Source: Blattamonas nauphoetae (Eukaryota > Preaxostyla > Oxymonadida). Taken from it: a stretch of 64,000 nucleotides of DNA. Every line of letters starts with the position of its first letter. Position 1 is the first letter of the stretch. The notes beneath the pieces are model-generated. The model was not told where the DNA came from. It ran no database searches and saw nothing but the letters and a program-made list of their open reading frames with translations. The DNA is taken from positions 119,215-183,214 of the forward strand of contig JARBJD010000139.1 in assembly GCA_033064195.1 (NCBI GenBank), written 5' to 3'. Below are positions 29,701-41,700 of this stretch, piece by piece. Both the position numbers and the translations under genes were made by a program.

Positions 29701-32700
29701 GAACGAATGTCGATTGCTCTCTTCGCTCGGAACCTCCACTGGTTCCTCAAAGCGCCGTACCTTCCTTTCAACGCTCAAAACCCCGTCGATCAGTTCTTCA
29801 CAGACTTCCTGCAAGATCTGAATCCTGACGATGTTGTTCATCGTTCGTTTGTCGACTTCATGAATGCGACAGATCTGCTCTCGCAGCAGAACTTCGGACT
29901 GGATCCACAAGAAATCAGTCCACTCCTGTCACGCCGTTATTTCCCAAAGATGGACGAGACTTTCACCGCACAGACGACGGAAGAGTCGCAGTCTGTGAGC
30001 TCAACGATGACTGGATGTCCGTCTCCTTCCTCTTCCACCCTTCTCAGAGGCGATGAAAGTAGCGATGACAGAGATTGTTCTGGAAGGGAAAAGTCTTCCA
30101 TGCCTTTTCATTTGACTTCCACCAACAATCTACCCTCACTCCTTCCTCCTTCTCCACCGCAGTTTGTATTCCCTCCTCAGCTCCCCTCCACACTATCAAC
30201 CACTCTCTCGTCTCCAACAATCACTCTACCATCGCAGACAGGCCCCAAATTGGACCAGCGCTCCGACGACCAGACGATCCCTGAAGAGGAAGATGTGGTC
30301 AAAACAGTACCTGACACCACTCAACAGTTTCACCCCACCCCGAATGCTGAATCGGCGACAACCCTAATGGTCGAGGCTCAACCATGCACACCTCGAAGAA
30401 ACCGACAACCTCGTAGAACGAATGCCAAAGACAACTCCTCCACACCGCCAAATCCTCTCTCACTTTCAAGAGTCAGAAATGGTGAGGAGATTGACAAGCA
30501 ACAGCCATTCCAGCCACTTTTGACATCAGAATCTGGTGTTCTTCTTCTGCTGTGGGCTTCGTCAGAACTGCTGCGCAATGCAGCGGAAAAAGCAGCATCA
30601 CCAGAAACTGGAACTAAGAAAGCCGTCAGTTGTCTGAACGTGGCTCGTGCGTCAATTTTTGGGCCATCACCTCGTTGGCTGACGTCGACAGACGTTCGAA
30701 CGAACAGAGGACTGTCATTCTTGTGGGAAGGTGTTCTGAACAGTGAAAAGACGAACGAGCTGTCGAAAGTTGCCGAATCGAACCACAGCCGAATCATGAG
30801 CTTTAATACCGACCACGTCTTCTTCGAAAACACTCTGGATGCGGCCTGGGACGACATTGCGGGGCTGGTTCCGGTTCTGAGAAAATATAAAACAAAGGAA
30901 GAGCGACCAGCAAAGACCACTTCGACGTTTTCTTTGATGATAAGGTCGAATTCAACGAAGCTCCAAGAAACTGAGCATCAAAACCCCAATTTGAGGCCAC
31001 CAATCTCTTTTGTGGCTGTGTCACCCTTCGTGGAGATGATTGTGCAATCAGAAGTGATCTCGGCGTTCGCAAAACTGATGACACAATCTAAATACACCGA
31101 ATTTTATAATGCCCAAAGTTCCGTGACCAGACAGAAAATGCCAAAATTTGTGGAGGAGCCTCTTGTTTGCATATCGTTCCTTCTGAATATTCCTACCCAG
31201 ATCCGTTTCAACACAACAACCACGTTCTTTCACAACGAACGCGTACGCAGCAACAATCAAACCCATTTCTCGAGCTACACACCAGTGTTTGAAACAAAAA
31301 AAACGCTTATCACAACGATACCGATGCTCACCTTCCCCAATATCTCGAACAAAAGTGTGGATGGCACCGAATTTCCACAGATAATCACTGAAACGAAGCG
31401 AGGAGAGACAGATTTCTATGCTGAAGATCTTCAGGAAGTGGATAGGCAAAATCTGCCCGGGATTGATTCATTGATCGTGTCGAGAGGGAGAGATGTGACA
31501 CATGAAACGATCTTCATGCCGATTCAAGCAACGTGCTCGATAAAGCACTCTCTGGTGGAGACAGGGATCCTGTTGATGCAACAATTGCTGTTCCAGACGA
31601 TGCGTCATTTGGAGCCGTCGGAAGGAGTTGTTGCACTGTACAATTATGCAACAACGCAGATTGACCCAATCTTTCCTCCACAAACTGGGATTCTGGGCTT
31701 CCACATGGTGTCGTCTCTCCTTCAGTTCGGAAATATCATTCAGACGCACATATCGAGCATCCTCCGCCATCGCGACTATCCGCTAGTAGCGACGTCACCC
31801 GAACCACCGCCCACGATGACAACACGTGACATCACAGAGAAGCTCCTCGGGGATCTCCCACAATATCCAACTTTCTCGACAAAATATGATCCGTGGACGA
31901 CATCCCTTTCTTCAGCGATCAACCCAAAGGATCCCGTCCTCACTCTGCCCTTCCGATGGTTTATCTTTTACAACAAGTTTCGGAAAACACCAACTGATGG
32001 ACGCAAAGTCAATGATAAAGACAATGCTGTAGCAGAGGATGAGGAAACATCGAAGGATTGGCTTGATCGAATGATTCGCAGAACGATGCTGGAACTGAAT
32101 CGAATCGGAGTCAGTCCCGATGACCTGGATGAGGGAGAGACCGAGGGAATCCACCCATTTTCAAGCTTCGTCCTCTGCACAGCCATCTCGTGTCGAAGAA
32201 ACGAAATCATCGATCCCGATCCAACCTCCACCACTAGTGCAGATGACGCTCGCTTCGTCGAGCTTGTTCGATCAATCGTTGAAACAGACGAATCTGAAGC
32301 TCTCCAAAGCCTTCTCGCATCGCTCAGCGACCAGACGCCAAACAGTCCACCGATTGACTGTGACGAACGTCTCAGACATTTGGACAAGCTGTGCAGAAAG
32401 ACTTGCATCGAAGCAAGACTGCACACAGTTCACGATCTCATTTCGACATTTGCGATGAAGCGAATCAGGACTCCCGCACAGGAATCTCTCTCCGTGCTTC
32501 AGAGCAAGAAAGATGGAGGAATGTTCCGAGTTCCAGACCGAAACAACCTTTCAGCGATTCTGCACTGTGGAACAATTCTTCTGGACAACATCCCTCCACT
32601 CCCAGACATCACCCCTCCGCTCACAAACATCATCCCTCCCCTCCCAGATATCATCCCTCCCCTCACAAACGTCATACCCACTTCAACTGTGAAACAAGAT

Positions 32701-34935
32701 CCACAACCATCTTTTTCTCCTCCCGTCGTTCCCACCACACCATCCGACAAAGATTCAAGTTCACCCCAACACTCTCCTACCCTATCCAAACCACTCGCTT
32801 CTCGTTCCGTCCCTATCAGTCGGACACCGGACAAAGATTCAAGTTCTCACAAGAGCTCTCCAACCACCTCAGCATCTCCACCTCGTTCGAAAACACTGCG
32901 AATTCCTCTGCATTCGTTCATTCTGGCGAAATATGGCTTCTCTGATTTGATTCCTGCTCTGTTCGAGCTTGACGAAAAGAAATTGAATGAAGAAGTGACG
33001 GATGTTGTTCCAGCCCCGCTCAATCAATGGCACCCGCGTCAAGTTGTGATTGATCCATCTCTCTTGCCACGCATTGACGGTCAGGATCCGTTGTCTTTGT
33101 TCACCACGTTTATCCATCGCCTGTTCGACAATCCTTTCATTCCTGTGACGACATCTCTCTCAACAGCGATTCCAAACTTTCTTCATGACGACGAATTCAT
33201 TCTCTCTCAAATTCGGAAGATCACAGGCATCCTCCGCTCAATCACTCTCAAGAAGCACGCCAAACTCCAGACTCTTCTCTCTCAACTATCTGCCATTGAA
33301 CAATCCGAACAAGCCTCCACCGTGTTCTCCCTCCTCCCCACCATCAAATCATCTCTCAGACGAGAGTCCCTCCAATCAGAACTTTCCTCTCACGACGCAA
33401 CATCACTCACTTCTGAACAAATGACGGAACTACTTACAGCCATCGAATCAATCGAGAAAGTTCCACAACAGCCGACACTTGTGTTTGTGAAACCTGGGAA
33501 TGGATTATTTCATTCACCGAACACGCTTCCCACCGAGGTTGTCGACACAGAGACAGAATGTCGCCCCTTCCCGATTCCATTCAGCACAGGATACAAAGAA
33601 ATGGATCTGCGAGAAGAAATGAAAGATGTCTTCGAACCATTGACACGCCTTCTGCCCCAGCGCTTCCCGACAGGGCGCCCTCCACTCATCTCTTTTGAGA
33701 GTAACGGAATCAAAGAAGGAATTAAGACTCCATCATCGACGAAAGAAGCAGAAGACAGAGCTCGAGAAAGTGTTGACTCAGCGATTCTGAGAATGGGGGA
33801 AGCATCGAGGACACCTCTCTTCGTGTTTGTTGTTGATGAGCATCTGGCTGACCTCTCGAGTCTGCCCATGTCACTTCGTTCGTCAAATAGCAGCATTGGT
33901 TGTGGGATGATGAGACAGAGAAGCCTTGCAGATGTTCTGTGGATCCTGTTTCTGACTCGGATCTCGCGTGAAGTGATGGCTCTCCCACTCAACACTTCCA
34001 TCGACTTTGCTGACTTCTCAACCTCTGTCATCCCGTTCTTCACCATTGCATTCCGCGACGCAAAGGAATCTCTTGATGAATTTTTCAAACTTAATGCAAA
34101 CCCATCCCCTCCAAACAAAGCTGGCGAGACTCCTGCAATTAATTCCCCAAACCCACACAAGTTATCCCCCCAAACACACACAAGTTCTCCCGCAAAACCC
34201 ACACAAGATCTCTCCCCAGAACTCGAACAAGTCGTCTCTTCCACACCCACTCAAAGTCGATCGCCCGATCGCTTCACATCACTTCTCATTGCACAATCTA
34301 CTACTGAACTTGCACCAGAAGTCCAAGCCGCCGACCATACACCAGCTCTCTGTCTGGAACTTCTCGTCTCTGCGTATCCACTTGTGAAAGACCAAACACA
34401 AATCCTTCCTCTGACACATCTTTTGATGCTATCTCCATCTCGTCAAGATGACGAATCGCGATTGGATCTGCTCATCCATCATCCATCACCCGAAATCGAA
34501 ATCGTTACTCTCATTCACTATTTCGAGCTTTTGTGTTCGAAAACACAAGATTCCACACTCGAAGATGCGATTAGGAATCATGGATTCACCCCAGCCAAGG
34601 TGAGCTCGAACATGTTGCATGCATTGTATCTCATCATCGAACATACACCTGAAAAAGACATCATCCTAAAAAGGAAGGATCAACCGTCACTCGTGACACA
34701 GCTGTTCAAAACGATCAAAACAATTCTGCACATGGCCGAATACACGTTCTTCGAGGCAGCAAATAAAGAAACACTACGAACACTCAAATCTCGAATTCAG
34801 GTTCTAACCCCACAGCAAAAAGGCTTCGGCAGAGACGTCCACTCTCGTGTGGAGATTCTCGCATCTATCGGAGCACAGATCGATTGGTGTCTAAGCCAGA
34901 TTTCCACACCAAGTGAACAGCTAAGCTCGGCATGA
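26735..34935 (+). CDS. Very large P-loop NTPase-like protein (about 2,700 residues)
   Basis: The first segment (26735 to about 27175) gives a charged coiled-coil start (MSEDHPPPG; EQLRRKLEETEQQLKRFEQE) and the block IMRKYSPDLENR. At about 27175 the reading must move to the -1 frame, where GDQGIGKTSLML is a clear Walker A motif and the frame stays open to 34935. Shortly after the P-loop come LSIIFTSPDPDRL and VFRLPTFSLAED. That order (P-loop, short strand with TSP, then a Pro-Ser-Leu helix start) reminds me of Crinkler/RHS-type NTPases; this is a tentative family idea. The remaining 2,300 residues are mostly helical, with Ser/Pro-rich linkers near 29.95-30.5 and 32.58-32.9 kb. It has no signal peptide or membrane helix. 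The -1 step is either a true frameshift site, an indel or a sequencing error in the A5C6 run just before it. Confidence 0.68.
26945..27206 (+). repeat. Near-identical block shared with 35361-35622 (copy 1)
   Basis: The 262 bases here match 35361-35622 with a constant offset of 8416 and a single difference that I could find (26988 G against 35404 A). Outside the block the two paralogues differ strongly at DNA level. The block covers the IMRKYSPDLENR segment, the frame-step site and the beginning of the Walker A motif. It is a likely gene-conversion tract or a very recent local duplication. Confidence 0.88.
28991..29080 (+). repeat. Two tandem 45-bp units inside the P-loop gene
   Basis: Units 28991-29035 and 29036-29080 encode two copies of HSILKGLSERPEQPP (with K/E variation). 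The paralogue at about 37.43 kb has only one copy, so this is an in-frame expansion specific to the first gene. Confidence 0.85.
32587..32672 (+). repeat. Two tandem 42-bp Pro-rich units inside the P-loop gene
   Basis: These encode PPLPDITPPLTNI followed by PPLPDIIPPLTNV. The units lie in a disordered Ser/Pro-rich linker between helical parts and keep the frame. Confidence 0.8.
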
Positions 34936-35202
34936 GTGAACTTTCTGGGCCAAAGGTGATCGAAGTGTGTTGTGATTGTGTTGTTCAACTTTTTTGCCAC
35001 TACTTAGAGTTTTTTGGCCCACAAAGTCCACCCTTGCCATCAGACAATTTTTATTTTCACTTCACTTTGGAAAACCTCCTGGATAAATGAAATCTTGTCG
35101 GTTGTTCCATCCAAAACAAAATTATGGACTCACATTTCTTGAATCATAGTTAAAACCTGAAAGAACTCAATTATCCTCGACGCCGAGGCAAGTCACGACA
35201 AA
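34936..35202. other. Spacer between the tandem P-loop paralogues
   Basis: A 267-bp AT-rich gap between the end of the first paralogue and the first ATG attributable to the second. No further feature seen. Confidence 0.4.
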
Positions 35203-35738
35203 ATGGTTGATCGGAGTAGGGATGAACCATCCAGAATGCGGTTGGATGGACTTCTCCAAAGTCGAAAACAAGACAGCTCAATGTTTGATCAGAGATTCCA
35301 GCAGATTGATGAGAGAAACCAACAAAGGCAGCGTGTAAGACACCAATCAACGAGATCAAGTCGATCATGCGAAAGTACTCCCCAGACTTGGAGAATCGTC
35401 TCCATAAATCCATCAACAATTTTCGATTCCTCCAAGATGGCCATATCTTCTTCACCAAGAATTGGCTGAAGAATGATGATAAAATCCTGTCGACACCCCT
35501 CCTCTTCCGTCCCATCTACAACACCATCCTCCATCCTGTGTTGAACTACATCCTCAAACACTTCGCCACCAAACAAAAACCCCCCATCCAGGTGCCGCTA
35601 TCTTTATTTCTGGGGACCAAGGAATCGGAAAAACATCGTTGATGTTAATTTTGATGAGTACATTGTCAGAACATTCCATCAAGTTCGACTATCATTTCGT
35701 CGACGAAAACAACCATCTCAACGACTCAAAACTCCAAA
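35203..35738 (+). pseudogene. N-terminal P-loop region of the second paralogue, in broken frames
   Basis: A charged start (35203, MVDRSRDEPSRMRL, coiled-coil-like to about 35340) is followed in another frame by NEIKSIMRKYSPDLENR (35340-35590). In a third frame comes GDQGIGKTSLMLILMSTL, the Walker A segment, at about 35594-35680. The main frame of the downstream gene takes over only after about 35745. The last -1 step before the P-loop is the same as in the first paralogue; the others are private to this copy. The P-loop may thus be untranslated here, with the downstream gene starting at the ATG 35739, or the region may be spliced in a way that I cannot see. Confidence 0.55.
35361..35622 (+). 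repeat. Near-identical block shared with 26945-27206 (copy 2)
   Basis: Second copy of the 262-bp tract described at 26945-27206; one difference at 35404. It ends inside the Walker A codons, after which the two genes diverge again (GGAATCGG against GGGATTGG). Confidence 0.88.
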
Positions 35739-38700
35739 TTGGAATTTATGGAGAACTCGAATTCTCCTCCCACATACCTCGAACGCAACCATATCTATCT
35801 CATCTTCACCTCTCCTGATCAGGAGCGACTACAGCCTCCACAGGATTCGTCGGAAAATTTCTATTACACCTTCCGACTGCAGCGTCCAGATCTTGAGCCG
35901 GGCCAAATTTGTTACACCTTCCGCCTGCCGACGTTTTCGCTGGCGGAGGATGCTGTCGCAGTGGTGGGCTGCACTCCCACTGTGCCGTTCGCTCTGCTCT
36001 CCCCTGAGGACATGGAGCTTCACACAGAAGAGCAGAACATTCTCATTTCAATCGAGCAAGAGAAAGAGAGGAGAGCAAGACAACTACCTTTCGAAAGTGA
36101 AACCCAAATCGTCACGTCGGAGCAACAATCCGCCAAGGACTTTCTGAAAGCGATGGCAAACAGCTCAGTTCCGATGACCTCCGATTGGACAGCATTTGTG
36201 ACAGACATCGTCGCACGCCTTTACTCCAAAGCCGATCTGACGCAAGAACAATGTGATGCCCTCAACCACTTCTTGATCGATGTGACAGTTGAACACGATT
36301 GGAACACCATCATCACACCACTGACAACTGCCATCACAACATTCTTTACCCAAATGGAAGACACTTCGGACTCCGTTGTCACTCACTTCAGAGAGTGTGT
36401 CGGACCTCAGGCATCCATCGACACATTCTTCTTATCGTTGTATCGTGCTGCCCTGGACTCTCGGGGACAGCCGAATGAACGCCGCTTCAGCATGATGCTT
36501 GACAGGTGGATCAACCACCTTGATATTCATCCACGGGAACACGACACAAAAGCGACGATTGTGAAGGAATTGCTCCACAAGCTCATGCTCTCTGATTGGA
36601 ACAAGCAGGAGACAATCCACGAGACATGTCAGGAAGAGGAGAGCGATTGGGAAGAACTGAGTTTGGAAATAGAAAAAAAGAAGACGGACGCGCTTTTCGA
36701 TTTCATTCTCACTCACATCCAACCACATCACGATATCAAACGTCGAGTTGACAGGATTTCCACGACAATCATGCAAACGATCCTGACTGATCAGTATGCC
36801 TCTTCTGTCTCACTTCAGTCAGAAGACTCGCTGGCTTCACAGCTGAAAAGTCTGAAGGAACACTTCAAGGAAGCAGACAAGCCTAATCTCGATGCTCGCC
36901 TGCACTTGCTGAAGGAGGTGGAGAAGATCCGAGCCTTACGCGATCGAGATGACAAAGAATTGAGGAACACCCTTCTGGACACTCTAATTGACATCCTGAT
37001 CGCTCCTCCTTCATTCAATTCCAGCCAGTTCGTTCTGCAGTCCCTCTTCATCTTCTTGAGGGTGCCCTATCACATGAGCCCTGATGTCTTGCACATTGTC
37101 TGCTCTCTTCTCACAGAATCGAACGAGCAGGAATCAGACAAAGCCCAGCTAATGTTCATCGTGAAAAAACTGGCGAAGCATCTCCTCTTTACCGAAGGGA
37201 GGCCCTTATCTTCGCGCTGGGATAAAGTCCCATTTGATTCATACCAAAGAAAGCTGGCACGGATTGCGTGTGATCTTCTGACACCGATTGTGGATGAACA
37301 GCATAAATCCGTGTCCGAAAGGCTTCAGACTGTGAAGCAGGCGATCAGCGATGTTCGAGATCATCTGTGGTTCATGAGGATGATGGACTCCTTCTACACC
37401 CTCGCTCGAAACATGAATATTCTTGTGTCTCCTCATTCGATCCTGAAGGGTCTGTCCGAAAGAGTTGAACGACCTGCTCTGGATTTGGATGACGAACGAA
37501 GACAAGTGTATTCAAGAAATCTGCGAGACGCAGCGTTGAGTGAATGGATCCAAAAAGCAACTGATACACTCCTTGAACTGATTGCCGCACCAGAAACTGA
37601 TTGTGTGACAGATAACGAGGACTCAACGACGAAACAGATGCAACTTGAAGAAAGGGTGGTGGACACAGTGAGATCGTCCATTCTGAGCAATGTGAATGGA
37701 GTCATCAACACATTCAACGAGACTCTCAAACAATCGGAGAGTTCGGTTTCCTCTTCGAAATGGTTGGCCATTGTTCGATCGATGATGAATGCAATTCTGT
37801 TTCTCATCGACGCCGGAATGTCTCGACAGGAAATCATGTCTCGCTGCGGAGGACTTGGGGAACTGCTGAACACTGTCTACGATGCACACAAGACTCATTT
37901 ACAGAGAGTGGCTGACTACCAAATGAATGAGGGAGTTCATGATGACGATGAGAATGCTGCCGATTATGTCAACGACTTGACAGTCCTCTCCAACCATTTC
38001 GGAACACAAAAGTCTACAGCAAAGTTCACATCACAAAACAGATCGGTCAGCGACGCGACACCACCAGACTTTGATGTGGAGTTTCTGAAAACTCTTGAAA
38101 TTCCCCGAACACTCCAAATGAATCCCGAATCCCAACATCGCGTTGAACGCATGTCGATTGCTCTCTTCGCGCGGAACCTCCTCTGGTTCCTCGAAGTGGA
38201 GGAAGACCTTCCTTTCGACGATAAAAGCTTTGTCGAGCAGTTCTTCACAGAATTCATGCAAGATTGGAATCCTGAAGATGTTGTTCATCGCTCGTTTGTG
38301 GACTTCATGAACGCGACAGGTCTCCTCTCACAGCGAAATTTCGGGCTGAAGCGGGAACAGTTTCTTGATAGACTGACCAATGAAGAAGCCGCCTTGGAAA
38401 GTGGGACTTGCACACTGCAGCAAATGAGAGAGTTGCCGTCTCTTCCCTCACCGATGTCTCCACAGAAACGGTCTCTCACGTATACACATCCATTCGAACA
38501 ACTCATGACAAGACAGTGTGGTGTTTGCATTCTGCTGTGGGCTTCAATAGAACTTCTGCTCAGAGCGGCACGTAACTCAGCGTCACAACAACCAGGAACT
38601 GAGAAAACCATCAGTTGTCTGAACGTGACTCGTGCGTCAATTTTCGGACCATCACCTCGTTGGCTAACATCAACAGACGCTCAGACAAACAGAGGGCTGT

Positions 38701-41700
38701 CGTTCTTGTGGGATGGCATTATGAAAAGCCACAAATACTCTGCATTGTGGAGTGTAGGTGAATCCGACCACAACCGATTGATGAGCTCTAACACTGAACG
38801 GATTTTGTTCGAAAAGACTCTGAACGCTGCTTGGGACGACATGACTGCACAAGCTCCAGTTCTCTCAGATTGCATAACAGAGACAAGACCACATGCAAAT
38901 ACCAATGCAGTTTATTCTTTGATGACGAAGAAGACCGCTATCGCCATCGAAAAGGCAAAGTCACGAATCTCCTTTCTGCCTGTGTCACCCTTCGTGAAGC
39001 AAATCTTGCAATCGGAATTGATCTCTGCAATCGCACGACTGAGGTTTCGAGATGAATATGACATGTTCCGTGAGAAGCAAAAAGCAAAAAAGATAGAAGA
39101 CTTGCCAAAGTGTATGGAAGTGCACCATGTCTGCATCTCGTTCCTTCTTAACTTTCCTACCCCGATCCGTGTCCGCACGACAGTCTCGTCGTTGCTTGAA
39201 ACAAAAACCAGAATTGTCACTTCAGTGCCGATGCTCACCTTCCCCAATCTCTCGAACAGAAGTGTGCATGGATCGACACTACCACAGACACTCTCTGAAA
39301 CGAAGCGAGGAGAGTCAGATTTTTATTTTGCGGATGTTCTTCAGAAAGTGAGAATTGGATCGTCGTCAGGGTTTGATGGACTGATTGTGTGGAGAGGGAT
39401 CATGACTCGATCGTTGTGGGAAGGATCTTTTGAATCATCTTCAGCGACCCAGCTTTGGAGCGAAGACACGAAACACAACATTGCATGTTCGCTTCTGGTG
39501 TATCTTCGAGACATCGAGTCAGCGATCCAAGTGGGAGGTTCTCAGCATGCAGACATCGATGATTGTGGTCACTTCGGAGTGGGTTGTTCAACGTTGGGAA
39601 AAGGGATAGCCAGGATAAACTCTGCAGTGTCGACGACGACACTGACGATTGCATCTGACTTGGCTCTTGATGAATTGATTTCGCTTGTGTCTGAAAAGGA
39701 AGCGATCTTGACTCGATCTGCGGGTGTTTTATTCAGACGAGGACAGAACGGACGATTCTCTTTGAACGAAGGAAAGCTTGAGGCTCGGTCGATTGCCTTC
39801 ACAACACTTGAAGCGGAGTTCTCTAACTCATTCTTCACGATGACATCGTCAGGCTCGCTTTCGATCAATAACTGCTCGTTTGTTGGTTTCAAGTCGACAT
39901 GTACAGGATCGATTGTTTGTGGATCAGTGAGTGATGGACAGTCATTCTGGATTGATGGGAGTTCGTCGTTCTCGTCGTGCTCGGGCGGAGATGGAGGGTG
40001 CATCAATGTGAAGGTTTTCGGAAGTGGGTCGATTCGATTGGGAGGGAGTTTCTCAAAGTGTTCGTCGACAGGGAAGGGAGGTGCGCTGAACTTGGATGTG
40101 AGTGGAAAGACAGAATTGACTCAGATCTCGTTTGATTCGTTGGAATTCTCAACAAGTGATGCAAACTCCGCATTGGAAGGATCGAACATGTTTGTGACAA
40201 GCTCGTCGCTTTCAGAACTGGCGACATCGGAACCATTCAAATCTCTCTCTCCGCATGCCCAAACAGCTTTGTTCAATGCCACAGAAAAGAATTCATTTAT
40301 CGGGTTCGAATCGAAAGATGTGAAGGGGAGTCTTCTGTACTTCTGGTATCCTCACACGAAGACAGCTGGATCTGTTCATCGACACAGCTCTGGCGAGGAT
40401 CATCCGAATTGTGGTTTATCTGCTCTACCGTGCTCAAGTCTCAGACATTCGATGAAAACAATGAAAGATGAGAAGACAGTGACCCTGGATTCTTCGATGG
40501 AGATCTCAGGCGTGTTTGAGTCGACTGCATCGGAATGGACCCTCACGCAGTCCGCATCGCACACTTTCTCGCTGACAAAGAACGGTCAAGTGAAGGTCCC
40601 CACCAACACCAATTCAAAACTCACCCTTCTGTCACTGAACATAATCATCAAGGAAATCACAGATGATCGAACTTCACCGCTCTTGGAGGTTGTATCTGGA
40701 AGCATCAGATTCTCGTCGTGTTCGATTGGGGATTCGGGGACAACGGTTCCACTGACACTGTGCTCACTTGAAGGCGGCTCAGTTTTGTTTGAAGGAGACA
40801 CGACGATTGTGAACCCATCTCCGTCTCACCATCTGTTGAGAGTTGTGTCGGGGGAGCTGACAATCAATTCGTCGCTGACGATCACTCACTCGTTGTCTCC
40901 TCGCTCTGTTTCTCTCATCGACATGACAGGCGGAACGACAACGATCGAAGACTCGCTCGCATCCATCATATCGTCTCACACTCCTCTGACACTCTCAGGA
41001 ACAGCCAGACTTGTTCTCGATTCTGTCACCGACGTTTTCTCAACAGATCTTCCAACCGTCGTGGACCAGAATGGGGGCTCAGTGACGATCAGTTCCTGCT
41101 CGTTCTCAGGTGGAAGCTTGACTGGGTCGTTTGCCACCTCGAGTGGATCAATAAAGATCATTGACACACAGTTCTCACAGCTTCGTCACAAGTCATCCTC
41201 AAATGGAAACCAAAAACGAGCTCTGACGCTCACAGTCGACGACAACGAGCGCGTGGTGATTGGAGACGAGAACAAAGCAGTTGGATTCGTGGATTGCAGT
41301 TCGGATGGAGATGGAGGAGCGATGCAATGCACAGTGAATGGTGGAGGAGAGTTGAGCATTGTCAACGCGTCCTTCTCAGACTGCTCGTCGAGTGGTGTTG
41401 GAGGAGGGTTGGCCGTCATCGCTTCTGAGAATGTTGTGGGATCGTCATTGACTATTCGTGCCAAGTTTTCTTCGTGTTCATGTGGAGATGGTGCAAAAGG
41501 AGACTGGATTCATCTAACTGGATGCTCATTTGAACATCTGATCGTGCTGGACAACTGGGAAGTGTCTCAATCGTCACTCTCCTCTCCAGAAGACAATTTG
41601 CTGCTCTTCGGTGTGGACTTGGCTGAAGAACCGACGTCGTCGTACAAAGACATCACTCTGCTGTACTATCTGATTGGCTACAAAGCAGCGACGATCTTTG

